From: Scleroderma bovista
Taxonomy: Eukaryota; Basidiomycota; Agaricomycetes; Boletales; Sclerodermataceae
DNA: 64,000 bases
Reading direction: 5' to 3'
NCBI GenBank assembly: GCA_037178675.1
Contig: JAYMGJ010000365.1
Coordinates: forward strand, 1 to 64,000
The position numbers were made by a program, and so were the translations under genes. Under the pieces are notes generated by a model. It had not been told where the DNA came from, did no database searches, and saw only the letters and a program-made list of their open reading frames with translations. Shown piece by piece: positions 34,198 through 46,537 of this stretch; position 1 is the stretch's first letter; the number at the start of each line of letters is the position of its first letter.

Positions 34198-34389
34198 ACA
34201 TCTTCCAGACCAATTTCCATTGTAGGCAGTAATATGTCTCTCAGACCCGACATCTTGGGATGCCCTAATCGGGACTGTTCCCTTGGGCTACTGCGGCCTT
34301 CCTTTGTGCCTCGTGGGCACCTCTTTTCAGCCTCCTCCGCAGCTCATAAGTACCTCTTCCTCTCCTCCTCGTTCCTGTCCTCTAATCTT

Positions 34390-34672
34390 TGTTGGAGTTA
34401 TAAACAGATTGTTGTGGTATATTTACCTACTTACATAAGCATACATCGCACATACAGTAGAGTTTCTATTACCATAGTCCCTCAGTAGCTTGCCAGACTA
34501 CTGAGGGTAAGTACCACTGACTATCTTGTCTATTCCTTACTGATACCTTGTAGTTACCCTACAGGTATATCTAATATATCAGTAGCTTTCCAGCATACTG
34601 AGGTTACACTACAGTTCTCCTTCTCCCTTCTTTCAGGCTAGACCTTCCCTGTGCAGACCACCACCTTTCTAT
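34390..34672 (+). repeat. 5' LTR of element C
   Basis: 283 bp. Contains paired CTCAGTAGCTT / CTACTGAGG inverted motifs also seen in the LTR at 52162-52472. Nearly identical to the 3' LTR. Confidence 0.9.
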
Positions 34673-35029
34673 AGGTTATGAGCCCTGGCTCTGCCTAGCC
34701 AGAAGGAAAGGAAGTACCAGGAGAAAAGGAACCCACTGGATCAAACAAGTGAAATGGTCAAAATTCCTGCACTCAAACTCGACGGACAAAATTGGAAAAT
34801 TTACCACGTGAAATATCTCGAAGTCGCAGCCACCAAAAACTTACTGAGCATTGTAGCTGGCTGGGAATCGGACAATGGAACCAAAGACTGGGATCATTGA
34901 AACAGAGTGGCATGAATGCTATTCTACATTACACTCCCACCTCTACTCCAAACTCGTATCTGACTCTTGGAGAATGCATGAGAAGTTTTCCGGTACTTCG
35001 CATTCTATTTCTATGACTGTGAACCCATA

Positions 35030-37334
35030 GTGGACCCCCGCGCAAAGAAACTCGCGACCTGCACAAATGATGACAAACATTATCCGTCAGCGGAAAGTCC
35101 AATGAGTGAGAATGCTGCCACTGGTGCAGATCGGGAAGACCCACCTACCAAAGACCTCACTCGAGGCATTGAAGACGTCAATGACAAGTATGTCGGACGC
35201 GAAGACCCATGCATGAGCGTTGAAGCATCGGCGAAGGGCACTAGCACTGCGAGCACACATGGGACAACTGTCCTACTCAAAAGGGAGCCGCACGAAACGC
35301 AAAACGCATCACAGGACTCACTGCTGCTGACACCGAGGCCACCAATTGAGGGTGAGCCAAATGCATGCAAGCAGGAGGCGATGGACAGCGTCGTGATGGC
35401 AGAGCGCACAAAGGGAACGGTTGAGATGGCCGAACCAACCAAAACAGATGCGGACATTGACGAGGGGACCATGCTGGGCAGAGAACTGGCAGTGGAGGCC
35501 TATAGAGTCAATGAGGGCACCAAGAAGATCGCGGACGTCGATAGAATGGCCGTGCTGGGCAGAGAACTGGCAAAGAGGGTCCATAGAGTCGACAAGGGCG
35601 ACAAGGAGCACGACAATGAGTCGCGACCCCAACAAATAAATTTTTACTGCAAAGAAAGCTGTCAGCACAATGGAAACGCGAAACGGCAACATACCTAGCA
35701 CACACAAACTGCCGCTCAAGGGGGAGTGGGTAGTGTGTGCGAGCGGCAAAGTGAGCAGCTCGAGTGGGCATGCAGATGAATCGATCGCAGCGTTGAGCGC
35801 ATCAACCATGCAGCCCGAGTTGACAGATGGTCCAAGCGAGTTGAGGAAGGCCGAGGACACCACAGGAGTCAAGTTGAGAGGCTGCAAAGGAGGTACGAGC
35901 GGGCGAGCGAACGTTGACGAAGCGGATGGCGATGCAGGCCGTGAACTCGAGCGTGTAGATGCTCAGAACGAGCTGGCGCAGCTCCTGACGACAACAATTG
36001 TGACGTACGTTGATGATGGCAATACGAACACACGCGTGCACCTTAGATGCACGAATTGGCGTGCAGGCAACGCGAACGGTCCTGGACGCGGAACGGATGT
36101 GTCGAGGGGCCGGAAGGATGTGTCGAGAGGCTGGACGGACGCTCTGAACGTGTTGAACCACGCTGAAACGGGTGGTATGAGCGATATTGAGGGTGCAGGG
36201 ACGTACCTGGACGCTAGAGGCGCGAAACACGTCGTAGACGCGACGGATGGCGTTGGGAACCAGTCGGACACATCGAGAGAGCACTGGGACATGCCATGCG
36301 TCGAAATGGATGCGTATACGACTGCAAACGCGACCCAGAACGTCAGCCTACCATCAAAGAAGCCAAAACTGCACCAGATGGGCCCCAGAGCACCCAAACA
36401 GCGTCGGAGACCATGCGGATGGGTCGACCATACACACGCACGCGTCATGCATTGGCAACAATGCGAAGACGGCTGTAAATGCGACCGAAACTGTCAGCAT
36501 GCCACGAAAGGAGTCAAAAACGCAGAACTCACCTATGGAGACCGTGAGATGGACTCCAGACAAGCCAGATGGCTGCGGGAGCCACGCGGATGGGTCGAGC
36601 ATGCATATGGTCGTGCACAGCATCAAAACGGATGCGATAACGGCTGCAAACGATGCAGAATGCGTCAGAACGAGCCAAAAGCGGGTGAAACCGCCAGACT
36701 CACCTTTTGGCACCACAAGACAGCACCCAGACGTGCCAAACGGCTGTGGAAACCGCACAAATGCCTCAAGCGGACGCACGGACACGCACTGCGTTGGAAG
36801 GGGGGAAGAAACAGCTGAAAACGAAGCGGAAACTGTCAGAACGCGTCAAGTCAAACGGAAATCGCAAGACTCACCTAACGGGCGCGATATCGCGACACCC
36901 GAGCTTCCTGGACGTTGGAGAAAGGTTAGCATAGGTGGAGGAGACATGTACATACCGTCGAACGCACCTATTGAGGTGCTGGGGACCGCAAGTCGACGGA
37001 TTGTCTTCAGACAAGTCGAGAGCAGCGTCAAGGGTGACCAACGGAGCATTGAGGGCGAGAGGGCTGGCGACGGCGATGGCGATGGATACGGAACAATGGA
37101 GATGTTGGCGACATGGGCAACACAACGAGCAGCGGTGGCGTTCACTCGACACGAGTGAAAACAGCACTGCTAGCTGAAGAGAGTCAATATACGCACTACA
37201 ACCCAAGATCGCGACAAAGCGACTTACCAGTGTCATCATGGCCACCCATCCAATTCGAAAGCTGTCCATACGGACTCGTCAGGCGTCGACGGCGACGTGG
37301 AAGGCTCAAGATTGAGCGAATAAATGACAATTGA
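35030..37334 (+). other. Repeat-rich passenger of element C, broken sense frames, introns in antisense
   Basis: Sense frames 35030-35698, 35670-36818, 36247-37158 and 37113-37334 overlap and together correspond to the single 971-codon frame of the related element at 55759-58674; the endings RRRGRLKIERINDN and RRRGKLKIERINDK match. On the minus strand canonical introns appear, for example 35647-35694 (GTATGT, branch GCTGAC, TTTGCAG; 48 nt). Whether the sense polyprotein-like frame or the antisense spliced reading is the real product cannot be settled by eye. The peptides are Asp/Asn/Thr/Arg-rich with no known domain. Confidence 0.6.
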
Positions 37335-37872
37335 GTCAGCCAAGCGCAACAACGCGAAACCACTCACCTAGGATGCGCACGCACGACGCAGCCACCCAGG
37401 AACACCCCAAACCGAGCCTATGGAGTCATTAGACCCAGATGTCGATGCGGAAGAATCAAATCTGTACCTACAAACATCAGTTGAACGCGAAACGGCGGAA
37501 GCACTTACCTTGAATGCGTTATCGCGTTGCGGTCAATTTGAAGACCTAGAAAACAAATCGAAACAATTAGTAAGCTCACCTTCAAATGCAGGATGCCGGG
37601 GGAGCGCCGACGCGATGACGGAGACTACAGATGAGCTCCCGCGTGCGCTGCAATCAGCGCAGGCATATGGGCGCAATGCGACTTACCAAATCGGGCAACG
37701 ACGCGGAAGTCACGCACTCAACAAACCTTCACATCAACAAATCTCAAATACTATTCATATCAAACGGACACATTCATTTGGAACCACTACACTTTATTGG
37801 AACCAGCTAAGTACTATCTTTTAGATTTTACTATACCTTTCTTTCCATCACACCACTTTGTTTATGGGGGAG

Positions 37873-38156
37873 TGTTGGAGTTATAAACAGATTGTTGTGG
37901 TATATTTACCTACTTACATAAGCATACATCGCACATACAGTAGAGTTTCTATTACCATAGTCCCTCAGTAGCTTGCCAGACTACTGAGGGTAAGTACCAC
38001 TGACTATCTTGTCTACTCCTTACTGATACCTTGTAGTTACCCTACAGGTATATCTAATATATCAGTAGCTTGCCAGCATACTGAGGTTACACTACAGTTC
38101 TCCTTCTCCCTTCTTTCAGGCTAGACCTTCCCTGTGCAGACCACCACCTTTCTATA
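37873..38156 (+). repeat. 3' LTR of element C
   Basis: 284 bp, same family and orientation as the 5' LTR, followed by the ATCTT target duplication. Confidence 0.9.
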
Positions 38157-38298
38157 ATCTTGCCTACAGCCCTCCTTCCCTCCTCTTGGGCACTCTTTTC
38201 AGCCTCATCTGCGGCCCGTAAGCACCTCTTTATATCCTTGTTCGCATCCTCTACATAATTTGGCTTACAGTAACACAACACGATGCATGTGGCAGGCT

Positions 38299-39350
38299 GT
38301 CATATCCATACTTTTCCCAGTCACAACTCCAGTCTAACCCTGGCCCGCCTGACCTCTCCTTAGGCATAGACGCAACTCCGGATCTAGTCCGGCCATCTCC
38401 AGCCCCATAGCTGCACTCCAGCTCAACTCCGGTCACTACGTCCATCTCCACCTCAGGACTAACCCCTGTCTTCCTCTAGACAGATCCGCAGTCTAACTCC
38501 TCCATGTCGGACCTGTACCTACCACTAGTCGCTACTCCGGTTTCAGTTCGGCCACTCCCTTAGCCTTGTCTGCGATGTAGCCCAACTCCGGCTGGTACAT
38601 CCAACTCCGGCTCAGTTCTGCTCCTGCTCCTGCTCCACTTCCTCTGGTCCCACTTCCTCTGGTCCCACTTCCTCTGGTCCTGGACATCGCTCCGGACTTA
38701 ACATTAGTTAAGTCCACCTCTGACCCTTACCTGTCCTCTTCCGACCTAGTTCCCTTGTCCCTGCTTTTCCTCCGTCGTCCCTGTAACTCTAGTTCCCCGT
38801 GTCTGCTTCCACTCCGGTTTATTTTCCTGTCCCTGCTTTATTTTCTTGTACCTGGTTTATTTTCCTGTCTGCTTCTGCTCCATCCCTTGTCTCGACATTA
38901 AGGTGTTTACTTGTCACCGTATATACTCACCTTAGTTTCATTACTATATAAACTACCGTACTCCGGCCTAGTAGTCCTTAGATCAAATCTCGACTAAGAT
39001 ACTCCCCACTCTGTACTACCCACCATGCTCTCCTAAATCCATCTGTTCATCTGAACTCCTGAACTCCGGCCAACTCCAGCCTCCATCCTATCTCATCCCC
39101 TTGGTCCTATGTCTGATCCTAGCAAGTCTCCTACTTGCACGAGGGCAAAAGCCACCTCTGTCCCAGACTCGATGCTAGACCTCTCAGGACTATCCCACCT
39201 CTGGGATGTCCTTCACTCCGGACAAGCTGCGCTCAACTCCGGACCACTTTCCCGCGGTCCGGACTTACTCCGCAAAAACCCGGACTTACTCCCTGTGCTT
39301 CTCTAGTGCCCGGACTTCATTCGTTTGACCCGGACTTGACTCTCCGCACT
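38299..39350 (+). repeat. Degenerate Ty3/gypsy-type LTR-like segment (second family)
   Basis: Shares with the element A LTR the CAACTCCGG words, a triple TTTATTTTCnTGTnCCTG tandem (about 38817-38875), GTTTACTTGTCACCGTAT and a TATA box (ACTATATAAACTAC, about 38942). It ends near a CCCGGACTTGACT motif. A 65-codon frame at 39109-39306 (MSDPSKSPTCTRAK) resembles no known protein, although a gag start is possible. Ends and a target duplication could not be fixed. Confidence 0.5.
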
Positions 39351-40120
39351 AACTAGCACCTACTAGTGTCTGGACTTACCTCCTCATTAGTTCCCTGCAC
39401 CTCTGGACCTCCTAGTAAGATCGTTGAGGAGAACTGGTTTTGACACAGGCAGACCGTAGGTAAACCCGCCTACATCTCACTCTTGCATTGTGATACTCAT
39501 GTGTCCCAAAGCAGGCACTTGCCGAGCTCAGGTAGTGACGCTTGGCCTTGGGTGACATTTTGAGAGCCCAAAGCATGCCAGGGACAAGACCAAAACTAAC
39601 ACAACAGTCAATGTCCCTGGCCAGGCTTCCAAGCGTTGTTACGCCCTTGTGAGGCTCACACAACTGCAATCCACGACCGCTCCTGATACTTCTGAGTCAT
39701 GCGACCAAGAATCTTACTCTATCGATTTCCAATGGGAAAACGAGGCTGGAGATGATTTTGTGATGGATGAAGAGTATGAACTGAGTGACACTGACCATGT
39801 CATGCAGGATGGAGAGCCAGATATTGGTGAAACTCAACCAACAATGTCAAACCAACGTATCATTCCTGACCCACCTGTTTGTACAGCAGCTGGAAATCCC
39901 TTATCCTGACTCTTGTCTTGCCATTCTTAAACTACACATCTAGAACGCTAGGAAAACCACTACCACCATACTCACCATACATCTCATTGTGCAAAGAAAA
40001 CAACTGTGAGTGGAAGATAACTAAGATTCTATGTCTGCTGTTCGACTGTGAGTGATTACTCCTCACAGCACAAAATCTGACTGTCTGCAGATTTTTTCAC
40101 CACAGAAGTTGCGAGCTGCA
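39351..40120. other. No confident gene; short acidic frame
   Basis: A + strand frame at 39649-39909 encodes an acidic 86-residue peptide (DDFVMDEEYELSDTDHVMQD). Its context is wholly repetitive and it has no family match, so I treat it as an element remnant. Confidence 0.3.
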
Positions 40121-40350
40121 TGTTGACTAGATAAGTGTTCCGTATATGGTACCTATGCATTACATAATCATGGTAGTATCATTTTCCATTCTCCGACGTA
40201 GTGCCACCTCAGTGACTTACCAGTACACTGAGGTGAGTAGGACTTACTGTCCCTTACATTGATACTTACTAACTTACTGCAGCTTATACCTGCATTAGGT
40301 ATTACTCTAATACAGTGACTTACCAGTACACTGAGCTTATACCTGCATTA
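40121..40350 (+). repeat. 5' LTR of copia element D
   Basis: About 230 bp, TGTTGACTAG...CTGCATTA, followed at once by GGTTATGAGCCCTG (40351-40364), the half-tRNA-iMet primer site. It contains two CAGTGACTTACCAGTACACTGA units. Confidence 0.7.
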
Positions 40351-40447
40351 GGTTATGAGCCCTGAGCTCTCGCTCTAACTCCAAAGGCAAAAGTATTCCC
40401 AGACGACCAAATATGATGAGTATTCTCAAAGAATAATCTTTCAAGGT

Positions 40448-42579
40448 CCCAACGCTAAAAGCAGATGGAAGCAACTGGATAAATTACAAAAGCTGAATCG
40501 AGCTAGCTGTCAAAGCAAAGGGACTACCTGGTTACCTCTCGGGAACAAAGGGACTACCTCCGAATCCTCGAGAAGGAAAGGACAACACCTGGACTCCGAA
40601 CGAAAAGGAGAAAAGACTTATTGATGAGTATGACAAAGCGCTACCTGACTGGAAACAGGAGAATGCAAAGGTCAAACAAATCATCACAGTGTCACTCCCA
40701 GAAACACTGTACTTAAAGTTCTGCACACTCGATTCAGCCCACTCGCTATGGGAAGCCCTTGCATCCAAATTCGAACAATGTTCTGGCGTTGTAGCTATTG
40801 AGCTCCACAGGAAGCTACAAGGGATCCGTTGTGGAGACAAAGCAGATGTCCATGCACATTTCAGCAAAATGGAATTGATGCGGCAAGAACTTGCCTCACT
40901 CAGACAGTTCATCAGTGACAGTGACTACACAGCCATTTTGCTCAGCTCACTTCCTTCAACCTACGACCCCACTATATCCTCTCTTTGCGTCTCGGCGAGG
41001 ATGAACTATCAGACAATCACTCCTCAGATAGTTGAGTCTAGTGTAATTGACGACTATGACACTCACCATGCGAAATCTAGGAAATCTTCGAATACGACCG
41101 CAAACAATGATGTCGCTTATTCAGCGCAGTCGAAGAAAAACTTGCTCTGCGCAAACTGCAGCAAGAAAGGTCACACGAAGGAGAATTGCTGGGCTGAAGG
41201 AGGCAATAAAGCCGGGCAAGGCCCAAAAGGTCGAGGAAATCGCAAAGGCAAAGGCAAAGGCACTGAGAAAGCTGCCAAGGCCACCGAGAAGGATGAGGAA
41301 CCAGATGGTGTCTGGCTCGCGCAGGTTAATGACGAAGACTGGTTTGTAGAATTGGCAGACGAGGTCACTCCCGATCTCATCTACGACACAGAGGATGCGT
41401 ACACGAAGACTTTCAGTCACGCACTCCTTGCCGGTGAAAATCTCGATTCCTCCGAGCGCATGGAACTCTTCGATTCCAGCGCATCTCGCCACATGTCCTC
41501 CTACCGCAACCAGTTCATCGATTACAAAGTGATTGTACCAAAGTCCATCACCACAGCGGACAACCACACCTTCCAAGCCATCGGTAAGGGAGATCTCATG
41601 ATCTCCATCCTGAACGGCAAAGCCGTCACTCGCATACGCCTCAAGGATGTCTTGTACGCCCCGAAAATGGGCATCACCCTGATCTCTATCAGTAAACTCA
41701 ACACCGCTGGCTATGCCGCACTCTTCCGTGACAAACATTGTCAAATATTCAGCGACAAAAGGAAAAAGCTCAGTGAAGTACCCCTTACCAAAGGTCTGTA
41801 CTGTCTTAAGTTGGCCTGCAAACCTTTCGTCAGTCTCGCGAAGGCCTCGGACACTCTCACTATGCAAGAAGTTCACGCGCACTTAGGTCACCTTGCACCT
41901 GAAGCCATCCGCAAGATGCTGAAAGATGGAACAATCACCGGAATCACTCTTGACGACACGCATGCAACTATGGGTGCATGTGACTCTTGCGAGTATGCTA
42001 AGACCACGTGCAAGCCAATCGGGAAGTTTCGTGACCCTCCCAGACACGAGAAACTCGGTGACGAGGTCCACACAGATCTGTGGGGACCATCCCCAGTGCA
42101 AACGAGCGCACACAGTCGTTACTATGTATCTTTTACAGATGACTTCACGCGGTACACAAAGCTCTACCTACTAAAGCTTAAATCAGACACTTTTGACTCT
42201 TACCTGGCCTATGAGGCATGGCTATCCACCCAGCACGACACGAAGATTAAACGTCTTCGATCGGATCGTGGGGGAGAGTATATGAGTGAAGAGTTCATGA
42301 AATATCTCAAGTCGGAAGGTACCGAGCGTTGCGTGACGGTACACGACATGCCCGAGCACAATGGAGTGGCCGAACGGCTCAATCGGACGCTTGCTGAGCG
42401 TGTCTGAGCTATGCTCCATGCCAGCAGCCTCCCGAAATCCCTCTGGGGTGAGGCGATGATGCACACAACCTGGCTGAAGAACTGTTCGTCAACGCGTCGA
42501 CTCGGCAACAAAACTCCATATGAAGTACTCTACAGTAAAAAGCCTAACCTAGAAAAACTACCGGTATGGGGCTGCCAAG
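40448..42579 (+). pseudogene. Ty1/copia gag-pol of element D, part 1 (interrupted)
   Basis: Frame begins VPTLKADGSNWINYK, has a TGA at 40494-40496 where an Arg is expected, then IELAVKAKGLPGYLSG. Gag helices, zinc knuckle CANCSKKGHTKENC (CX2CX4HX4C intact), protease FDSSASRHMSS (DSG changed to DSS), GAG-pre-integrase HAHLGHLAPEAIRK, and integrase core VHTDLWGP, RSDRGGEYMS, EHNGVAERLNRT. A second TGA at 42405-42407 interrupts ERV-AMLHASSLPKSLWGEA. The reading stops at VWGCQ where gypsy element B is inserted. It resumes in frame at 51126. Confidence 0.9.
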
Positions 42580-43211
42580 TGTCAAGTCCGGGTCTACTCT
42601 GGTAGGGGGTCCAGTCAAGTCCAGACGAAAGCGGACGAAGGAGGGCAGATGCTGGACAAGAGATTAGTCCGGCCGGAGTTGGTGACCGATTGGGTTCAAC
42701 GACTAAGGACAACGAGTGTTGACCCCTTGCGTAGGTTCTGGTCAAGGGAAGGAGACGGAGACGGAGATGGACGAGAACAGGAGTAGTGACTTATGTTGAT
42801 TTCAGACTGAGTTTGTACAAGGTAAACTAGAGGGTACTTATACTAAGTAGAAACTAGGGTCGAGTACATACGGTGACAAGTAAACAACCTAATAGCGGAC
42901 AAGGGATGACCAGAGTTAGGACTAGGTCAGGTCCGGTGAAAATAAAGTCAGGTCTGTGTAAAATAAATCAGGTCCGGTGAAAATGCTACAAGGTATAGGA
43001 TATATCAAGTTCACAGAGAACTCACGTCAAGGCAGGGTAGACGGCAAGGTGTAGTAAGAGCGAATGGAGTATAGACCAAGGGTCATAGTTAGTGGAAGGT
43101 TATCTGCGCGACCGTTGACCAGAGTAACTGAGAACGACCGGAGTTGAGCTGTAGGACTGCGATGTGACTGGAGTAACCGGATATGGTCCGGAGTTGGACA
43201 TGGTCATAACA
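42580..43211 (-). repeat. 3' LTR of element B
   Basis: About 632 bp, reverse orientation (TGTCAAGTCC...GTCATAACA on the + strand). Small differences from the partner LTR are again mostly CpG transitions. Confidence 0.93.
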
Positions 43212-43373
43212 GTATCCCCCTTTTAGGGGCTGAACCCATGAGGCCCCAATGAGGCTGTCGTGTGGTCGCCTAAAACAATGCGGAGTCCGGAGTGGTTGTC
43301 TGAGTACGAATTCTGGATCTATAAAGATCAGACCGGTTTTGCTTTTACCCCCAGTTTTCTGCCTTCTACCAAC

Positions 43374-44449
43374 ATGTCCGCACCAGCCAAGTCTACCACC
43401 CCCGCTGCCACTTCTACTGCCGAGTCCAAGGATTGGACAAAGGCCACCACACTGGAGCTACTGTCCGGTAGTGAGGACGAGTCAAGCGTTCTCGACGCGA
43501 AGGTGAAGGAGCGTCGTCGCCGCAAGCAGGTGAGGAGAGAGGAGAGGCAGCGTCGGGAGGCGGAAGAGAAGAGAGCACGCGAGGAGGCGGAGCGTGCAAA
43601 GGCGGAGGCAGAGCGAAAGGCGAGGGAGGAGGCGGAGCGCAAGGTGCGCGAGCAGGCGGAGAGGGAGAGGGCGGAATCGCAAGCGAGGGCGGAGTTGGAG
43701 CAGAGGAAGGCGGCGGAAGTGGCTGCCAAGCAGAGGGCGGCGGAGGTAGCCGCCAAGCAAAAAGCAACGGCACAGGAGGCGTCCAAGAAGAGAGCAAGGG
43801 AGGAACCGGAGGCAAGTCCGGTAGGTTTTATTTTTGTTCTATTTCTGCTCTTGTTTTGCTGACTTCTTTTTGCAGATGCATGCGTTGCGCAAAGCATCGC
43901 GCAGTGTGCGAGCGCGACCCGGAGAAGCCAAAACAGCGGGCGTGCATGAAGTGCGCCGGCCTCAAGGAGAAGTGCGAGTGGCCGGAAGTGGGGGGTCCCA
44001 GTCTGGTAGTGGACAAAAGCAAGGGTAAGGCGAAGGAGAAGGAGGCAGCGACGTCACCGCGAGGTGGCGAGAAGAGGAAGAAGAAGAAGATGATGACGAA
44101 GGTCGCCAACGATGACGACGAGATAGTGGAGGTAGCGGGTCCGTCTGGGTCGAGGTCTGGTTTCAACACCGGTCTTTTCCTGGAACGGATGGACAGGCTA
44201 ACAGCCGCGGTGGAGGCGATGACCGGTCAGATGGCCCGGATCGCAGACTCTACGTGGTCTGTTTCGCGGTCCAACGACCAACTCAGCACCGGCCTCGAAA
44301 CCTTTTTCGAGGAATGCTGATTCTTCACGACGGACTTCGACAGGTCGGAGGAGGAAAGTGACGGAGAGGTCGATCCAGAGGAGATTGACCAGGAGTTGGA
44401 AGAGCTCCAGGAGGACCTGGAGGAGCAGGAAGGACCTGCGCCGGAGTAG
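43374..44449 (+). pseudogene. Antisense passenger gene of element B (damaged Zn2Cys6 protein)
   Basis: Homologue of the gene at 30044-31111. ATG at 43374 (MSAPAKSTTPAATS), TATAAAG about 50 bp upstream as in copy A, acidic stretch, long Glu/Arg/Ala coiled coil, then an intron (GTAGGT...TTGCAG, about 43820-43875). Exon 2 keeps CMRCAKHRAVC-x11-CMKCAGLKEKC. Relative to copy A about 26 bases just before the donor are missing, which upsets the reading phase across the splice. A TGA at 44318-44320 replaces an Arg codon. So the motif survives but the gene is probably dead. Confidence 0.75.
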
Positions 44450-44606
44450 GTGGTCCGGTCCAGCACCTTGTAAATAGAAATGTAAATTAGTTTTACTTTT
44501 TGTTTATAAAAAGAAGTGGACTGGATTTGGGAGTGAGTGATATTACAAGACAAAATGAAACAGAGAAGGAGAGACAGATAAAAGAGAAACGGAGACGAGA
44601 GTATTA

Positions 44607-45888
44607 CTACATGGACGCGAGTGGTCTGGGTTTGTCCGGGTACCGGACATGGTAGTCTTCTAAGAGTTCTGTAGCGTTGCCAAGTTCAGTGGCGAGAAGC
44701 CATGACGTTTCTTCGTCAGTTCCTTCATAACCGGACCATCGTACCAAGTAAAGCAACTTGCACGTTCTGCATCGACGGTCAACCTTGGAGTCGAGGATCT
44801 CAGAGATCTCGAACTCCGGTTCACCATCAACTTCCACCGGTGGTGGAGGAGGTTGTATCCGGTCCAGTATGGTGTTGGGTATGGCCGGTTCGAGTTGGGA
44901 GACATGGAAGACGGGATGAACGGCGCGCATGGAATCTGGAAGGTGTAGCATAAAAGAGAGAGAGCCTACTTGTGCTATGATAGTGTAGGGCCCAAGATTC
45001 TTTTCTGATAGCTTTTTGGATGGTCGAGTAGACCAGAAGTACTTGGCTTTAACGTATACTTGATCCCCTACTTTGAAGTCCGGTGCCGGAGTGTGTTTGG
45101 CGTCAGCCGGACCTTGGTAGCGAAGTTGCGCGTTGGCCATTTCTTCTCGAAGGTATTGGTGCAGCGACTCGAGGTCGACTGCATAGTCACGAGCCCGTGC
45201 AGAGGTCATATCGCGCTCCGGATAGACGGAGACGTTAGGATGATAACCTTTGTTAGCGAAGAATGGTGAGACTCCGGTGGTAGCACTAGGTGCGTTATTA
45301 TAAGCAAACTCCGCCAGTGGAAGTAGTTCCACCCAGTTGTCCTGCTGGTAGTTGCAGTAGATGCGGAGATATTGTTCAAGTGTCTGGTTGGAACGCTCTG
45401 TCTGGCTGTCGCCCTCCGGGTGGTAACCGGAGGTGAAGTGGAGGCGCATGTCGAGGGCTTTTCCGAGTGACCGGAAGAAGTGGGAGACAAACTCAGTACC
45501 GCGATCTGAAGTGACGTGGGCGGGAACACCGTGCTTGGAGAATACATGGAGTAGGAAGAGCTTCGCGAGCTCCGGGCTAGTGATGGTGTCGTGAGTAGGA
45601 ATGAAGATGGCCTGTTTAGAGAGCCTATCTACTATGACCAAGATAGCTGTGAATCTGGTAGAGGCAGGGAGTTGCTCTATAAAGTCCATGGATATGGAGT
45701 TCCAAGGTCTCTCCAGGACAGGGAGCTGTTTTAGTAACCCATAGGGTCGATGGCACGGTGTCTTAGCTCGAGCGCAGGAGGTGCATGACCGGACGTAGTC
45801 CTTGACGAAGGTCCTGAGACCAGGCCAGGTATACTTACGCTGGATTAGTTCCAGAGTCCGGTTTTGCCCAAAGTGGCCAGAGAGTGGG
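44607..45888 (-). pseudogene. pol of element B, C-terminal part (integrase and chromodomain)
   Basis: Continues the pol frame after the solo LTR insertion. Integrase core MDFIEQLPAS, TSDRGTEF, GDSQTERSNQTLEQYL, then the chromodomain FEISEILDSKVDRR with LVRWSGYEGTDEETSWL. The rest of the integrase zinc finger (GHFGQNRTLEL) lies between 45690 and 45888. Confidence 0.9.
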
Positions 45889-46532
45889 TGTCAAGTCCGG
45901 GTCTACTCCGGTAGGGGGTCTGGTCAAGTCCGGACAGAAGCGGACGAAGGAAGAGGGCAGAGGGCTGGACAAGGGATTAGTCCGGCCGGAGTTGGTGACC
46001 GCTTGGATTCAACAACTAAGGACAACGAGCGTTGATCCCTTGCGTAGGTTCCGGTCAAGAGGAGGAGACAGAGACGAAGACGGAGACGGACAAGAACAAG
46101 AGTAGATGACTATGGTTGATTTCAGACTGAGGAGTACAGGATAATCTACAGAGTACTTATACTAAGTGAGAACTAGGGTTGAGTATTTACGGTGACAAGT
46201 AAACAGCCTAAAAGGCGGACAAGGGACAACCGGAGGAAGTACTAGGTCAGGTCCGATGAAAATAAAGTCAGGTCCGGGTAAAATAAACCAGGTCCGGTGA
46301 AAATGCTACAAGGTATAGGATATATCGAGTTCATGGAGAACTCACGTCAAGACAGGGTAAATGGCGAAGTGTGGTAATGAGCGAATGGAGCATAGACCAA
46401 GGGTCGTGCTTAACGGAAGGTTATCTGCGTGAGCGCGACCGGAGTAGGAGATGAGTGACCGGAGTAGAGCTGTAGAGCTGCGATGCGACCGGAGTGACCG
46501 GATAAGGCCCGGAGTTGGGCATGGTCGTAACA
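45889..46532 (-). repeat. Solo gypsy LTR inserted in pol of element B
   Basis: 644 bp, TGTCAAGTCCGGG...GTCGTAACA, same family but more diverged than the LTRs of element B. Perfect GTGGG duplication at 45884-45888 and 46533-46537. It splits the integrase zinc finger after HHDHPL. A whole element must have inserted here and been reduced to one LTR by recombination. Confidence 0.93.
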
Positions 46533-46537
46533 GTGGG

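Larger units (their letters stand above)
34390..38156 (+). mobile_element. Element C: young non-autonomous copia-type LTR element
   Basis: Two LTRs (34390-34672 and 37873-38156, TGTTGGAGTT...TTTCTATA) differ at only two positions by eye. The 5-bp duplication ATCTT is present at 34385-34389 and 38157-38161. The half-tRNA primer site is at 34673-34686 and a purine tract (TATGGGGGAG) precedes the 3' LTR. Inside there is only a gag N-terminus (34754 on: MVKIPALKLDGQNWKIYHVK) and a repeat-rich passenger; no protease, integrase or RT. It must depend on another element for mobility. Confidence 0.88.

Noticed and set aside
39649..39909. Small acidic protein gene
   Set aside because: It sits in repetitive DNA and has no splice structure or family resemblance; kept only as an uncertain remnant.
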